Assembly (NCBI GenBank): GCA_030038535.1
Contig: JASHSV010000307.1
Location: 1-64,000 of the forward strand
Length of the DNA stretch: 64,000 nucleotides
Reading direction: 5' to 3'
Source: Candidatus Acidiferrales bacterium
Lineage (GTDB): Bacteria > Acidobacteriota > Terriglobia > Acidiferrales > UBA7541
Positions 20,490 to 29,242 of the stretch are shown here, in pieces. Both the position numbers and the translations under genes were made by a program. A model generated the notes under the pieces. That model was not told the origin of the DNA, ran no database searches, and was given only the letters and a program-made list of their open reading frames with translations. Positions within the stretch are counted from its first letter, which is position 1; each line of letters begins with the position of its first letter.

Positions 20490-20999
20490 ATGACCCAAGA
20501 CGAAGTCCGCACGCTGTTCGCCTTCAACGGCTGGGCAAACCAGCGCGTGCTCCAGGCCTGTTTCGCGCTCACGCCCGCGGAATTCACGCAGCCGGCCCCG
20601 TCGAGCTTTCCCACGGTGCGCGACACGCTGCATCACATCATGGGCGTCGAGTGGCTCTATCTGGAGCGCCTGCACGACCGTCACCCTACGGAGCTGCTGC
20701 CGAATGAACACTTCGACAGCGTGGCACGATTTGAAGCGCGCTGGGAAGGCATCCGGAAGGGCCTGGACGATTACGTCCGTAGTCCGGACCTGGGCGATCT
20801 GGAGCGCATCATCGAATACCGCAACATGAAGGGAAAGCATTTCCGTTATCCGCTGCGGGCGTTGTTGCAGCATGTGGTGAATCACAGCACGTACCATCGG
20901 GGCCAGTTGGCCACGCAGCTTCGTGAAATCGGCGCGAAGCCGCTTTCCACCGACCTGCTGCGCTACTACGACGCGCTCGCCGGCCTGCCCGTGGATTGA
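20490..20999 (+). CDS. DinB-family protein
   Basis: MTQDEVRTLFAFNGWANQRVLQAC...LHHIMGVEWLYLERL...LLQHVVNHSTYHRGQLATQLR. Confidence 0.92.
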   Translation: MTQDEVRTLFAFNGWANQRVLQACFALTPAEFTQPAPSSFPTVRDTLHHIMGVEWLYLERLHDRHPTELLPNEHFDSVARFEARWEGIRKGLDDYVRSPDLGDLERIIEYRNMKGKHFRYPLRALLQHVVNHSTYHRGQLATQLREIGAKPLSTDLLRYYDALAGLPVD

Positions 21000-21016
21000 C
21001 TCGCGCCGCCGGCCTG

Positions 21017-21889
21017 ATGGAAATCATCCTCACGGTCGAGTGGATGAAGCAGGTGTCGCGGCTGGCGCGCGGAGAAGGCCGCCTGTCGGGTTTGGTGCCC
21101 ACGATGGGAGCGCTGCACGAAGGACACGTATCTCTGATTCGCGCGGCGCAGCAAGAATGCTCGCCGGTGACCGCCTCGATCTTCGTGAATCCCGCGCAGT
21201 TCGCGCCGGGAGAGGATTTTGAACGCTACCCGCGCCGTTTCGACGCGGATGCGGCGCTCCTGGAATCGCTGGGCGTCGAGTACCTGTTCGCGCCGGAGGC
21301 CGCGGAGCTTTATCCGCCGGGATTTTCGAGCTACGTGAAGGTAGAGGGTCTCGGGTCGCGCCTGGAAGGCCGCTCGCGGCCGGGGCATTTCCGCGGCGTG
21401 GCTACGGTGGTGCTGAAGCTGCTCGAAATTGTGCAGCCCTGGCGCGCATATTTCGGGCGCAAGGACGCGCAGCAGGCGCGCATCATCCAACAGCTCGTCC
21501 GCGACTTTCATCTGGATGCGCAGATTGAGGTCTGCCCGATCGTGCGCGAAGCGGATGGCCTGGCGCTTTCGAGCCGCAACGCGTATCTCTCCCCGGAAGA
21601 CCGGCGGGCCGCAACCGCGCTCCACCGGGCGCTTGGCGCGGCGCAAGCCGCTCTCGGGCGCGGAGAACGCAACCCAGCAAATCTGGCCGCCGCAATGCGC
21701 GAGGTGATTTCAGCAGAGCCGCGAGCAGCCGCCGATTACGTGGAAGTGGTCCGCGCCGATACGTTCGAGCCAGCGACGCGGCTCAGCGGAGAATGCTATG
21801 CGCTGCTCGCCGTGTTCTTCGGGACCACACGGCTGCTGGACAACATGCTGATCGTGGAAGCCGGCGGCGGATTCCGCTGCGAGATTTAG
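21017..21889 (+). CDS. panC: Pantothenate synthetase
   Basis: GLVPTMGALHEGHVSLIRAA, FVNPAQFAPGEDFERYPR, SSRNAYLSPEDR. Confidence 0.96.
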   Translation: MEIILTVEWMKQVSRLARGEGRLSGLVPTMGALHEGHVSLIRAAQQECSPVTASIFVNPAQFAPGEDFERYPRRFDADAALLESLGVEYLFAPEAAELYPPGFSSYVKVEGLGSRLEGRSRPGHFRGVATVVLKLLEIVQPWRAYFGRKDAQQARIIQQLVRDFHLDAQIEVCPIVREADGLALSSRNAYLSPEDRRAATALHRALGAAQAALGRGERNPANLAAAMREVISAEPRAAADYVEVVRADTFEPATRLSGECYALLAVFFGTTRLLDNMLIVEAGGGFRCEI

Positions 21890-21942
21890 CCTGGAACGCT
21901 GGGGAGAGGTGCCGTGCACCATGGAGAAGTTCTAGGCAGCCG

Positions 21943-22413
21943 CTATTTCGATTTCAATTCTTCCAGGAATTCGAGCACTTCGGCGGCGTGGCCCTTCGAC
22001 GCGGCTTTTTCCCAGACCTTGAGCACTTTTCCATCGGGGCCGATGAGCACGCTGCTGCGCACGATGCCCAGGAAGGATTTTCCCAGGAATGTCTTCATCC
22101 GGCGCGCGCCATAGGCCTCAATCACCCGGAACTCGGGGTCGCTCACCAGCGTGAAATTCAGTTTGTGCTTGGCGCGGAATTTCGCCATGGTGTCGGGCGG
22201 GTCCGCGCTACAGCCCACGATCGTGGCGCCCGCGCGGTCGAATTTCGATTTGGCGTCGCGAAACTCGGACGCTTCCGTGGTTCAACCCGGTGTCAGCGCT
22301 TTCACGAAAAAATAGAGCAGCATGTTTTTCCCTTTGAAGTCCGCGAGCGACACCGTCTGCCCGTCGTCCCCGGGAAGCGTAAATGCCGGGGCCGCATCAC
22401 CTGGCTGTAGCAT
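21943..22413 (-). CDS. bcp: Bcp-type peroxiredoxin, predicted selenoprotein (in-frame TGA at 22282..22284 read as selenocysteine)
   Basis: Read-through translation MLQPGDAAPAFTLPGDDGQTVSLADFKGKNMLLYFFVKALTPG-U-TTEASEFRDAKSKFDRAGATIVGCSADPPDTMAKFRAKHKLNFTLVSDPEFRVIEAYGARRMKTFLGKSFLGIVRSSVLIGPDGKVLKVWEK...; TGA at the peroxidatic Cys of the TPGCT motif; RBS-like GAGGTG before ATG; ORF track shows only 21943..22218. Confidence 0.85.
22253..22272 (-). promoter_or_regulatory. Putative bacterial SECIS element (hairpin downstream of UGA)
   Basis: RNA UGA-ACCACGGAA-GCGUC-CGA-GUU-UCG-C-GACGC: 8-bp stem with one bulged C, apical loop GUU, loop G 18 nt after the UGA. Confidence 0.65.
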
Positions 22414-22434
22414 CTGTCACCTCAATTCCCCGGC

Positions 22435-23964
22435 TCATCGTGCGGCGAGCAGGCGCCGCAGGACTTCGTTTACGGCCTGCGGGTTGGCCTGGCCGCGCGT
22501 GGCGCGCATCACCTGTCCCACCAGGAATTTGAACACGCCTTCGTTGCCGGCGCGATATTTCGCCGCCTGGTCGGAGTTCTTCTCGATAACGTCGCGGCAC
22601 GCGCGTTCGATCTCACCTGCATCCTGGATTTGGCGGTGCCCGTCCTCGGCCGCGATCTGGCCGGCGGGCTTCCCGGTCTCGAACATCTTCGCGAAAATCG
22701 CTTTCGCGCTCGCCGCGGTCACTTCGCCGCGTTCCACCAGAGCGATCAACTCGTCCAGCGCTTGCGGGCGGATCCGGCTGGCCACGATTTCCTCGCCCGA
22801 AGCGTTCAGGCGGCGCAGGAGTTCGGTTTGAATCCAGTTGGAAGCGGATTTTGCGGCTGCGCCGGCCCGCACAGTTTCCTCGAAATAGTCCGCCAGTTCG
22901 CGCGTGGCCGTTAGCACGCCCGCGTCGTAGGGCGTGATCTCATAGTCGCGCACAAAGCGCGCCCGGCGAGTCGCGGGCATCTCCGGCATCTCCGCGCGCA
23001 GGCGCTCGAGCAGCGCTTGCGTGGCGTGCACCGGCAGCAGATCCGGCTCGGGGAAATAGCGGTAATCGTGCGCGTACTCCTTGGAGCGCATCGGCTCAGT
23101 GCGCCCGGCCGCAACGTTCCATAGGCGCGTCTCCTGAGAGATCGTCCCGCCGGATTCGAGCGTCTGCACCTGGCGCTCGATTTCGTATTCGAGCGCGTGG
23201 ACGAGATAACGGAACGAGTTCAGGTTCTTCACTTCCGTTTTCGTGCCGAAATTCTGCTCGCCATGCCGGCGCACGCTCACATTCGCATCGCACCGCAGCG
23301 AGCCTTCCTCCATGTTGCAGTCGCTCACCTCGGTGTAGAGCAGGATCTGCTTCAGGGCGGTGAGGTAGGCGTGCGCCTCCTCGGGCGAGCGGATGTCCGG
23401 CTCGGAAACGATCTCGATCAGCGGCACGCCGCCGCGGTTGAAGTCGATATAGGTGTTCCGGTCGGAATCGGGGAAGCCTTCGTGCATGCCCTTCGCCGCG
23501 TCGTCTTCCAGATGCAGGCGCGTGATGCCGATGCGCTTCGTCTTTCCATCGTGTTCGATCTCGAGCCAGCCACGGGTGGCCAGCGGCAGCTCGTACATGG
23601 AGATTTGATAGCCTTTTGGCAGGTCGGGATAGAAATAATTCTTCCTCGCAAAGCGCGAACGCTCCTCGACGGTGCAGTGGAGCGCCAGCGCCGCCTTAAC
23701 CGCCAGCTCCAGCGCGCGCCGGTTCAGCACCGGAAGCGCGCCGGGCAGCCCCAGACAGACGGGGCAGGTGTTCCGGTTCGGCGGATCGCCGAAGCGAGCC
23801 GAGCAGGCGCAGAAAATCTTCGTCGCCGTCTTCAACTGAACGTGCGTTTCCAGCCCGATCACCGGCTCGTAGCGCGCGAGCACTTCGGAGGGGACGCTGG
23901 AGGCTTCCTGCGTGGTCCTGGCCATGGCGAGTCCGAAATTATAGCATCCCGCTTCCACCGCCAT
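22435..23964 (-). CDS. gatB: Aspartyl/glutamyl-tRNA amidotransferase subunit B
   Basis: YEPVIGLETHVQLKTATKIFC, CPVCLGLPGALPVLN, RKNYFYPDLPKGYQISMYE. Confidence 0.97.
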   Translation of the reverse strand: MAVEAGCYNFGLAMARTTQEASSVPSEVLARYEPVIGLETHVQLKTATKIFCACSARFGDPPNRNTCPVCLGLPGALPVLNRRALELAVKAALALHCTVEERSRFARKNYFYPDLPKGYQISMYELPLATRGWLEIEHDGKTKRIGITRLHLEDDAAKGMHEGFPDSDRNTYIDFNRGGVPLIEIVSEPDIRSPEEAHAYLTALKQILLYTEVSDCNMEEGSLRCDANVSVRRHGEQNFGTKTEVKNLNSFRYLVHALEYEIERQVQTLESGGTISQETRLWNVAAGRTEPMRSKEYAHDYRYFPEPDLLPVHATQALLERLRAEMPEMPATRRARFVRDYEITPYDAGVLTATRELADYFEETVRAGAAAKSASNWIQTELLRRLNASGEEIVASRIRPQALDELIALVERGEVTAASAKAIFAKMFETGKPAGQIAAEDGHRQIQDAGEIERACRDVIEKNSDQAAKYRAGNEGVFKFLVGQVMRATRGQANPQAVNEVLRRLLAAR

Positions 23965-24033
23965 GGGTCAGCGGGAGCGGGAACCGCGGAACAAACCGCA
24001 GCGCGGTCACAGCACGCCGCACTCGATTGTCGT

Positions 24034-24732
24034 CTAGTTGGGTGCCTGTGGCTCCGCCAGGGCCGGTATCAGATCGCAAAAAATGAACGGGCCACGCTCC
24101 ACCACCTCTCCGCGAGTGACGCTGAGCGGGGCGCGGAATACGGGGCCGTCGAATACAAAAGTGTGGAATTCACCGTTCTCGCCGCAGGGATCCACGCCCG
24201 GCGGCAAATCCGCGAAGAACGAATCGTCGAGCTCGCGGCCGGCGAAACTGCGGGGGAGCACGCGCGAATCCACGCACACGGCCACGGCGCGGAATCCCGC
24301 TTCCACAAACCGGCGCGCCAGTTCGCGGGTGTCCTGCTTCCACAGCGGAAACACGCCGGTCATTCCGATGCGCGCCAGATTGTTTTCGCGGTAGACGCGC
24401 AAATCTTCGAGAAAAATGTCGCCAAACACGACGCGGCGCACGCCCTGTGCGTGCTGCTCCTCGAGCGCCTCCTGCATGCGCGCTTCGTAGGTGGCATTGA
24501 CGCACTCGGGGGGAATGAAGACTTTGCGAAGCGGCAGGCCGATTGCCGCTGCCTGCCGCTCGAGCAGTTCGCGCCGCACGCCGTGCATGCTGATGCGGTC
24601 ATAGCCTTCCGTCACTGTGGTGAGCAGCGCGGTGATGCAGCAATCCTCGCGCTTCCGGATAGCCGCAAGCGCCATGGCGCTGTCCTTGCCCCCGCTCCAG
24701 CAGAACAGCAGCGGTTCCGCCGCCTGAATCAT
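24034..24732 (-). CDS. DUF71/COG2102 ATP-pyrophosphatase family (diphthine-ammonia ligase-like), B12-locus associated
   Basis: LLFCWSGGKDSAMALAAIRK (SGGKDS PP-loop), VVFGDIFLEDLRVYREN, GIDPCGENGEFHT-like motif (PPGVDPCGENGEFHTFVFDGP); ATGA overlap with btuB-like gene. Confidence 0.88.
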   Translation of the reverse strand: MIQAAEPLLFCWSGGKDSAMALAAIRKREDCCITALLTTVTEGYDRISMHGVRRELLERQAAAIGLPLRKVFIPPECVNATYEARMQEALEEQHAQGVRRVVFGDIFLEDLRVYRENNLARIGMTGVFPLWKQDTRELARRFVEAGFRAVAVCVDSRVLPRSFAGRELDDSFFADLPPGVDPCGENGEFHTFVFDGPVFRAPLSVTRGEVVERGPFIFCDLIPALAEPQAPN

Positions 24733-26978
24733 GAGCGGCCTCCGAGATGGTATTTCACGCCGCCTCGAAATTCGCGGCCGAGCGCTGGGAAGCCGAGGAT
24801 GAGCTGGTATTGCCGGTCGAGAAGATTCTGCACCCGGCCGAAGAGTTCCACGCCATGGCCCGCCAGATAGCTTCCCGTCACGTCGAATCGCGCGTAGGGA
24901 GGCGTGCGCGTCAGCCCCAGGCCCAGAAAATCTGAGTCGGTGCGCGAGCCGCTGTAATAGCCGACGAGGTTCAGGTTCCACTGCCGGTACGCCGTGTTCA
25001 CGATCAGGCTTCCGGAATTGAGCGGGCGCCGCAGCAGCCGGTTGCCGGGGATCGTGGCCGGATCGGTAGCGTTGGGAGCCTTGATCACCAGGCTGTCGTC
25101 GTAGGCATAGCCCGCGCCGATGCGCAGCCAGCGCGCCGCTTTCGCCTCCACCTTCAGGTTCGTGCCGCCGGCCTGCGCCAGGTCGGTGTTGAAGTAGGTG
25201 CCGGCATAGCTGCAACCTGCGATCGTCGTTTCGCCGAAGCTGATCATATTGTGAAAACGATTGTAGAAGCCGTCCAGGGAGACGCTGATGCGGTCGCCGT
25301 CGAAGAACTGGTCCACACCCGCGTGGGTGCTGCTGCTCTGCTCCGGACGCAGGTTGGGATTGCCCGGATAACAAGGGTCGGTGCCGTACGATTCATCGAG
25401 GCTGGGCTCTTTGATTCCCAGGCCGTAGGACACATGCAGCCGGGTGGGGCCGAAATCCTCGCCGCCTTTGTAGGCCAGATAGGCCAGGCCAAGGCGCGGG
25501 ACCACGCGCGTGCCGAAATTGGAGTTGTCTTCCGCGCGCACCCCGGCCGTGGCCGTGAGCCGCGCGGTCAACAGGTAACGCGCCTCGAGGTAGCCCGCCT
25601 GATTGTTGCGCCTCGCGTGACTGTCGATATCGCTCAGCCAGCCGTTCTCCACTTCGTAGGCGTAGCCCGCGGTCACCGAGCCCTTCGCTCCCAAGTAGGT
25701 GGCCTGCGCGTCGCCGTTCACGCGGTTGAACTGGTTGTAGGAGAAAAATGTATAGTCGCAGAATTCCGACGAAGGCACGGCAAATGGCGAGCGCGGCATG
25801 CCCGTGCAGAGCATGTATGGATCCGGCGAGAGGTAATACGAGCTGAGCGGATTATCGTAAATCTGCCGCAAATACGCCTCGGAAAGCAGCGCGTGAAATC
25901 GCCAATGTGTTCCGGCTGCGAAATCGCCGGAAAGCGCCGCGGAAAAATTGTGAAGCGCGTTGTATTCGTTCAGCTCCGGAGGAGTGATGAGCGTCTGGCC
26001 CTGAATGCCCGCGTCGCTCGTGTTGTTGCGGAGGATCAGCCGGACCGAATCGGCATCGGTGAAGCGCCAGCCGAAATTGCCGGAGAACGTTTCGTCGCGG
26101 AACGCGTCGTTTACGCCTTCTCCGTCCGTGTCGTACCGCCCGAAGCCGAGCAGGTAGTCGAACGGTCCGGCAAGCCCGCTGAGCGTAGCCGACCCGCGCG
26201 CCGACGAAAAGTTGCCGCCTTCGCCCACCAGGTCGAGCGCGGGCTCGTGAGTCGAGCCGCGCGCCGTGATGATCTGCACGGCGCCGGTCATGGCGTCCGA
26301 GCCGTAAAGGGCGCTCTCCGCGCCGTGGACCACTTCGATTTTTGCCACGTCGTCCAGCGTAAACAGCGAAAAATCGACCGCGCCGCCGGGAGCATCGAGC
26401 GGCACCCCGTCCACCAGCACTTTCGTGTAGTTCGAGTTTCCTCCATCGAGGAAGAGCGAGACGGGCCCGCCCATCCGGCCGCCCTGCCCGATGCTCACGC
26501 CCTGAAGATTGGAGATGGCGTCCGTGACTGAGGTGTATTGAAGCGTGGAGATATCCTGCTGCGTGACGACATCGACCGGCGCGGCCACGCTTTCCGCGGC
26601 AGTCGGCAGCGGTTCGGCGGTCACGATCACTTTCGCCGAAGTCGGATCTAGTGCAAGCCGCACGGTGAGATCGCGTTTCTCGCCGGCCGCGAGCCGAAAG
26701 TCCTGCTCGAAGACAGCGAAGGATGAGCCGGTGACCCGCAGCCGATAACTTCCGGGCGGCAGATGGAGCGCGAACCGCCCGGAGGCGTCCGAGGCGGCGC
26801 GCAGGGGAGCGCCCCCAACGGCTCTGTTTTCGACGGAGATTTCCGCTTTGGCGACTGCTGCGCCGGACGGATCGAGAATCGTCCCTGTGAGCGAGGCGAG
26901 TTGCTGGGCGGCGAGGCGAACGGAAAACAGCAGGACGGAAAGAACTGCAAGAAGCCAGAGAGCCGGATGACGCTTCAT
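24729..26978 (-). CDS. btuB: TonB-dependent outer membrane receptor, BtuB-like, with N-terminal carboxypeptidase-regulatory-like domain
   Basis: SLTGTILDPSGAAVAKAEISV domain, plug (VDVVTQQDISTLQYTSVTDAISNLQGVSIGQGGRMGG), LYGSDAMTGAVQIIT; cobalamin riboswitch upstream. Confidence 0.88.
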   Translation of the reverse strand: MKRHPALWLLAVLSVLLFSVRLAAQQLASLTGTILDPSGAAVAKAEISVENRAVGGAPLRAASDASGRFALHLPPGSYRLRVTGSSFAVFEQDFRLAAGEKRDLTVRLALDPTSAKVIVTAEPLPTAAESVAAPVDVVTQQDISTLQYTSVTDAISNLQGVSIGQGGRMGGPVSLFLDGGNSNYTKVLVDGVPLDAPGGAVDFSLFTLDDVAKIEVVHGAESALYGSDAMTGAVQIITARGSTHEPALDLVGEGGNFSSARGSATLSGLAGPFDYLLGFGRYDTDGEGVNDAFRDETFSGNFGWRFTDADSVRLILRNNTSDAGIQGQTLITPPELNEYNALHNFSAALSGDFAAGTHWRFHALLSEAYLRQIYDNPLSSYYLSPDPYMLCTGMPRSPFAVPSSEFCDYTFFSYNQFNRVNGDAQATYLGAKGSVTAGYAYEVENGWLSDIDSHARRNNQAGYLEARYLLTARLTATAGVRAEDNSNFGTRVVPRLGLAYLAYKGGEDFGPTRLHVSYGLGIKEPSLDESYGTDPCYPGNPNLRPEQSSSTHAGVDQFFDGDRISVSLDGFYNRFHNMISFGETTIAGCSYAGTYFNTDLAQAGGTNLKVEAKAARWLRIGAGYAYDDSLVIKAPNATDPATIPGNRLLRRPLNSGSLIVNTAYRQWNLNLVGYYSGSRTDSDFLGLGLTRTPPYARFDVTGSYLAGHGVELFGRVQNLLDRQYQLILGFPALGREFRGGVKYHLGGRS

Positions 26979-27059
26979 AATTCCTCCTCTCCCTCTCGCG
27001 CGGGAGAAAAAAGGCGCGCTGTCTCGTGAAGCTCCGGTCCCGAAGCCCCGTGAGAAGCG

Positions 27060-27237
27060 GCCGGCTCTTTCGGTCTCCTGGCTCGGCGGCAGCCCCCGCT
27101 AAGCGGTTGGCGGGCCTTCCCCCCCGGGTAAACCGGGGAGTGGCCCGCGCGGGCTGTGGATGACGCATCGTGTGCGTCCGCCTTACAGTCGCGCGGCGGC
27201 GACGGATTTTCACCGTCTTCCCGGGCAAAGAGCCGGC
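27060..27237 (-). ncRNA. Cobalamin (adenosylcobalamin) riboswitch upstream of btuB
   Basis: Minus strand: GACGGTGAAAATCCGTC, GCCACTCCCCGG, AGCCAGGAGACCGAAAGAG; P1 pairing GCCGGCTCT/AGAGCCGGC. Confidence 0.93.
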
Positions 27238-27347
27238 GGGTGGATCGGCGCAGCGTCCGGTCCCCTCCCGAATCCCGATTCCCGAAGCTTAGGGACCGGG
27301 ACGAGACGAGCCGCCGCAGGGTTGGCGAACTGCGTTTCCGGAAATTC

Positions 27348-28226
27348 CTATTCCGTATCCGCTCCCGAGAACGTCACTTTCGGAGTCCCTCGCGCCGTGT
27401 ATTCGACGTAAAGGAGCGTCCCGAAAACCTGTTGCAAGAGTTCCTGCTGATACACTTCGGCGGGTTTTCCTACGCGCAACGTTTTCCCCCGGTCGAGCAG
27501 GATGATGCGGTCTGCGAATTCGGCCGCCAGATTCAGTTCGTGCGTCACCACCACCACGGCGTATCCGCGGTCTGTGGCGATGCGGCGCAGCCGGCGGAGC
27601 AGGTCCACCTGCGCGGCGATGTCCAGGTGCAGCGTGGGCTCATCGAGCAGCAGCATCAGCGGCTGCTGCGCCAGGGCCCGCGCCAGGACGGCCCGCTGCT
27701 TTTCGCCGCCGGAAAGTTTGTGCATCCAGCGCCCCCGCAGGGGATCGGCGCCAGCTTCCAGGAGCGCTTGCCGCGCCACTGCCGCGTCCTCTTCCGTCTC
27801 GAACCGCAGGCCGCGGCTGTACGGGTAGCGCCCCTGCATGACGAATTCCCACACGCGCACCGGGAAAAGCAGAGACGTTTCCTGCTGCACCATGGCGATG
27901 CGCTGCGCGCGCGTGCGCAGGTCCAGCCGGCTCACTTCCAGACCTTCCAACTTCACGCGGCCGGAGAGTGGCGCGAGAGTGCCGGCCAACAGCCGCAGGA
28001 GCGTGGATTTGCCGCTGCCGTTGCGGCCCAGAATGGCCACCAGTTCGCGTGAGCGCACCTCAAAGGACGTGGCCTCCAGCGTGAACAGTGGAGCGCCGCC
28101 TTCTGGCGCGTAGGAATGGCTGGCCAGATCCACCAGAACGCGCGGCGGCTCGGGAGGCACAGATCGCACGGCGCTTCCCGCAGTCGCCGGTTTTGCCTGC
28201 TGCGCTGTTTGTTCCGCCGGATTCAC
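27348..28226 (-). CDS. btuD: ABC transporter ATP-binding protein, cobalamin/heme type
   Basis: ILGRNGSGKSTLLRLLAG Walker A, KLSGGEKQRAVLARAL signature, LLLDEPTLHLD; GTG start overlapping btuC stop (GTGA). Confidence 0.92.
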   Translation of the reverse strand: MNPAEQTAQQAKPATAGSAVRSVPPEPPRVLVDLASHSYAPEGGAPLFTLEATSFEVRSRELVAILGRNGSGKSTLLRLLAGTLAPLSGRVKLEGLEVSRLDLRTRAQRIAMVQQETSLLFPVRVWEFVMQGRYPYSRGLRFETEEDAAVARQALLEAGADPLRGRWMHKLSGGEKQRAVLARALAQQPLMLLLDEPTLHLDIAAQVDLLRRLRRIATDRGYAVVVVTHELNLAAEFADRIILLDRGKTLRVGKPAEVYQQELLQQVFGTLLYVEYTARGTPKVTFSGADTE

Positions 28227-29242
28227 GTCTTGCCTCTGCGCAAAAGATAGATGAACACGGGGGCTCCGACCAGCGCGGTCATTGCACCGACGGGGAGCTG
28301 TGTCGGCGAGACGAGCGTGCGAGCCAGCGTATCCGCCACTACCACCGCAATGGCCCCGCCCAGCGCCGTGGCGGGTATCAGCAGCCGGTAATCCGAGCCG
28401 AACAGCAGCCGGATCAGGTGCGGCACCATCAGGCCCACATAGCCAATTGCCCCGCTCACGGAAACAGCCAGCCCCGTGAGCAACGAAGCGCCGAGGAACA
28501 CCACCAACTTCACGCGCACTACGTGCACGCCCAGGTGCATGGCTTCCTGCTCGCCTCCCAGCAGCAGATTGAGATCCGCGGAAGTGGTGTAAATCGCCCC
28601 CACGGCCATGACCAGCACCAGGAAAAGCCAGGCGGGAGCCACCGGAGTGGGTGCGGAAAGATCGCCCATCAACCAGAACGCCATGCCGCGCAGCTCGCGC
28701 CCGGAAATCGTGGTCATCAGAAACATGATGAGCGCGGAGAGAAACGACGCGGTGATGATCCCGCCGAGCAGCAGCGTGTAGCTGTCCAACTCGCCCCCGC
28801 GCTGCCCCAGAAAGTACACGGCCGTGGTGGCCGCCAGGGCGCCGATGAACGCGCCGAACGGCGTCGCGCCCGGCAATTGTTCCGCCCAGATGAGCGAGAG
28901 GATCGAGCCCAGCGCCGCGCCGCTCGAAACGCCCAGAACGTACGGGTCGGCCAACGGGTTGCGCAGCAGCGCCTGAAAACTCGCTCCCGCTACCGAGAGC
29001 GCCGCGCCCACGATCATGGCCAGCAGAATCCGCGGCCAGCGGATATCGAGAATGATCAGCCGGAAATCGCTGGAGATCTGGTCGCTGCGGCCCGTCGCCG
29101 CATGGAACAGCAGAACCGCGAGGTCGTACAGGGAGATGGAGCGAGTGCCGAATTTCAGAGCCAGGAGCACCACAATTAACAACACGCCGGCCAGCGCTGC
29201 GCACACGATCAGAATCCGGCGGGCGGAGAGAGTCCGCATCAC
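28223..29242 (-). CDS. btuC: FecCD-family ABC permease, BtuC-like
   Basis: RWPRILLAMIVGAALSVAGASFQALLRNPLADPYVLGVSSGAALG; GYVGLMVPHLIRLLFGSDYRLLIPATALGGA. Confidence 0.95.
   Translation of the reverse strand: MMRTLSARRILIVCAALAGVLLIVVLLALKFGTRSISLYDLAVLLFHAATGRSDQISSDFRLIILDIRWPRILLAMIVGAALSVAGASFQALLRNPLADPYVLGVSSGAALGSILSLIWAEQLPGATPFGAFIGALAATTAVYFLGQRGGELDSYTLLLGGIITASFLSALIMFLMTTISGRELRGMAFWLMGDLSAPTPVAPAWLFLVLVMAVGAIYTTSADLNLLLGGEQEAMHLGVHVVRVKLVVFLGASLLTGLAVSVSGAIGYVGLMVPHLIRLLFGSDYRLLIPATALGGAIAVVVADTLARTLVSPTQLPVGAMTALVGAPVFIYLLRRGKT

Noticed and set aside
21943-22218. 91-aa standalone ORF MGCSADPPDTMAKF... (ORF track) as a complete gene or a bcp pseudogene fragment
   Set aside because: It is the C-terminal part of a full Bcp frame starting at 22413. 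The only interruption is TGA at the catalytic Cys codon, which fits selenocysteine better than random decay; a sequencing error or nonsense mutation remains possible.
23197-24870. 557-aa plus-strand ORF
   Set aside because: Antisense to gatB and the DUF71 gene; no domain signature.
24034-25374. 446-aa ORF start for the DUF71 protein
   Set aside because: Residues upstream of MIQAAEPLLFCWSGGKDS are an out-of-frame reading of btuB; true start is 24732.
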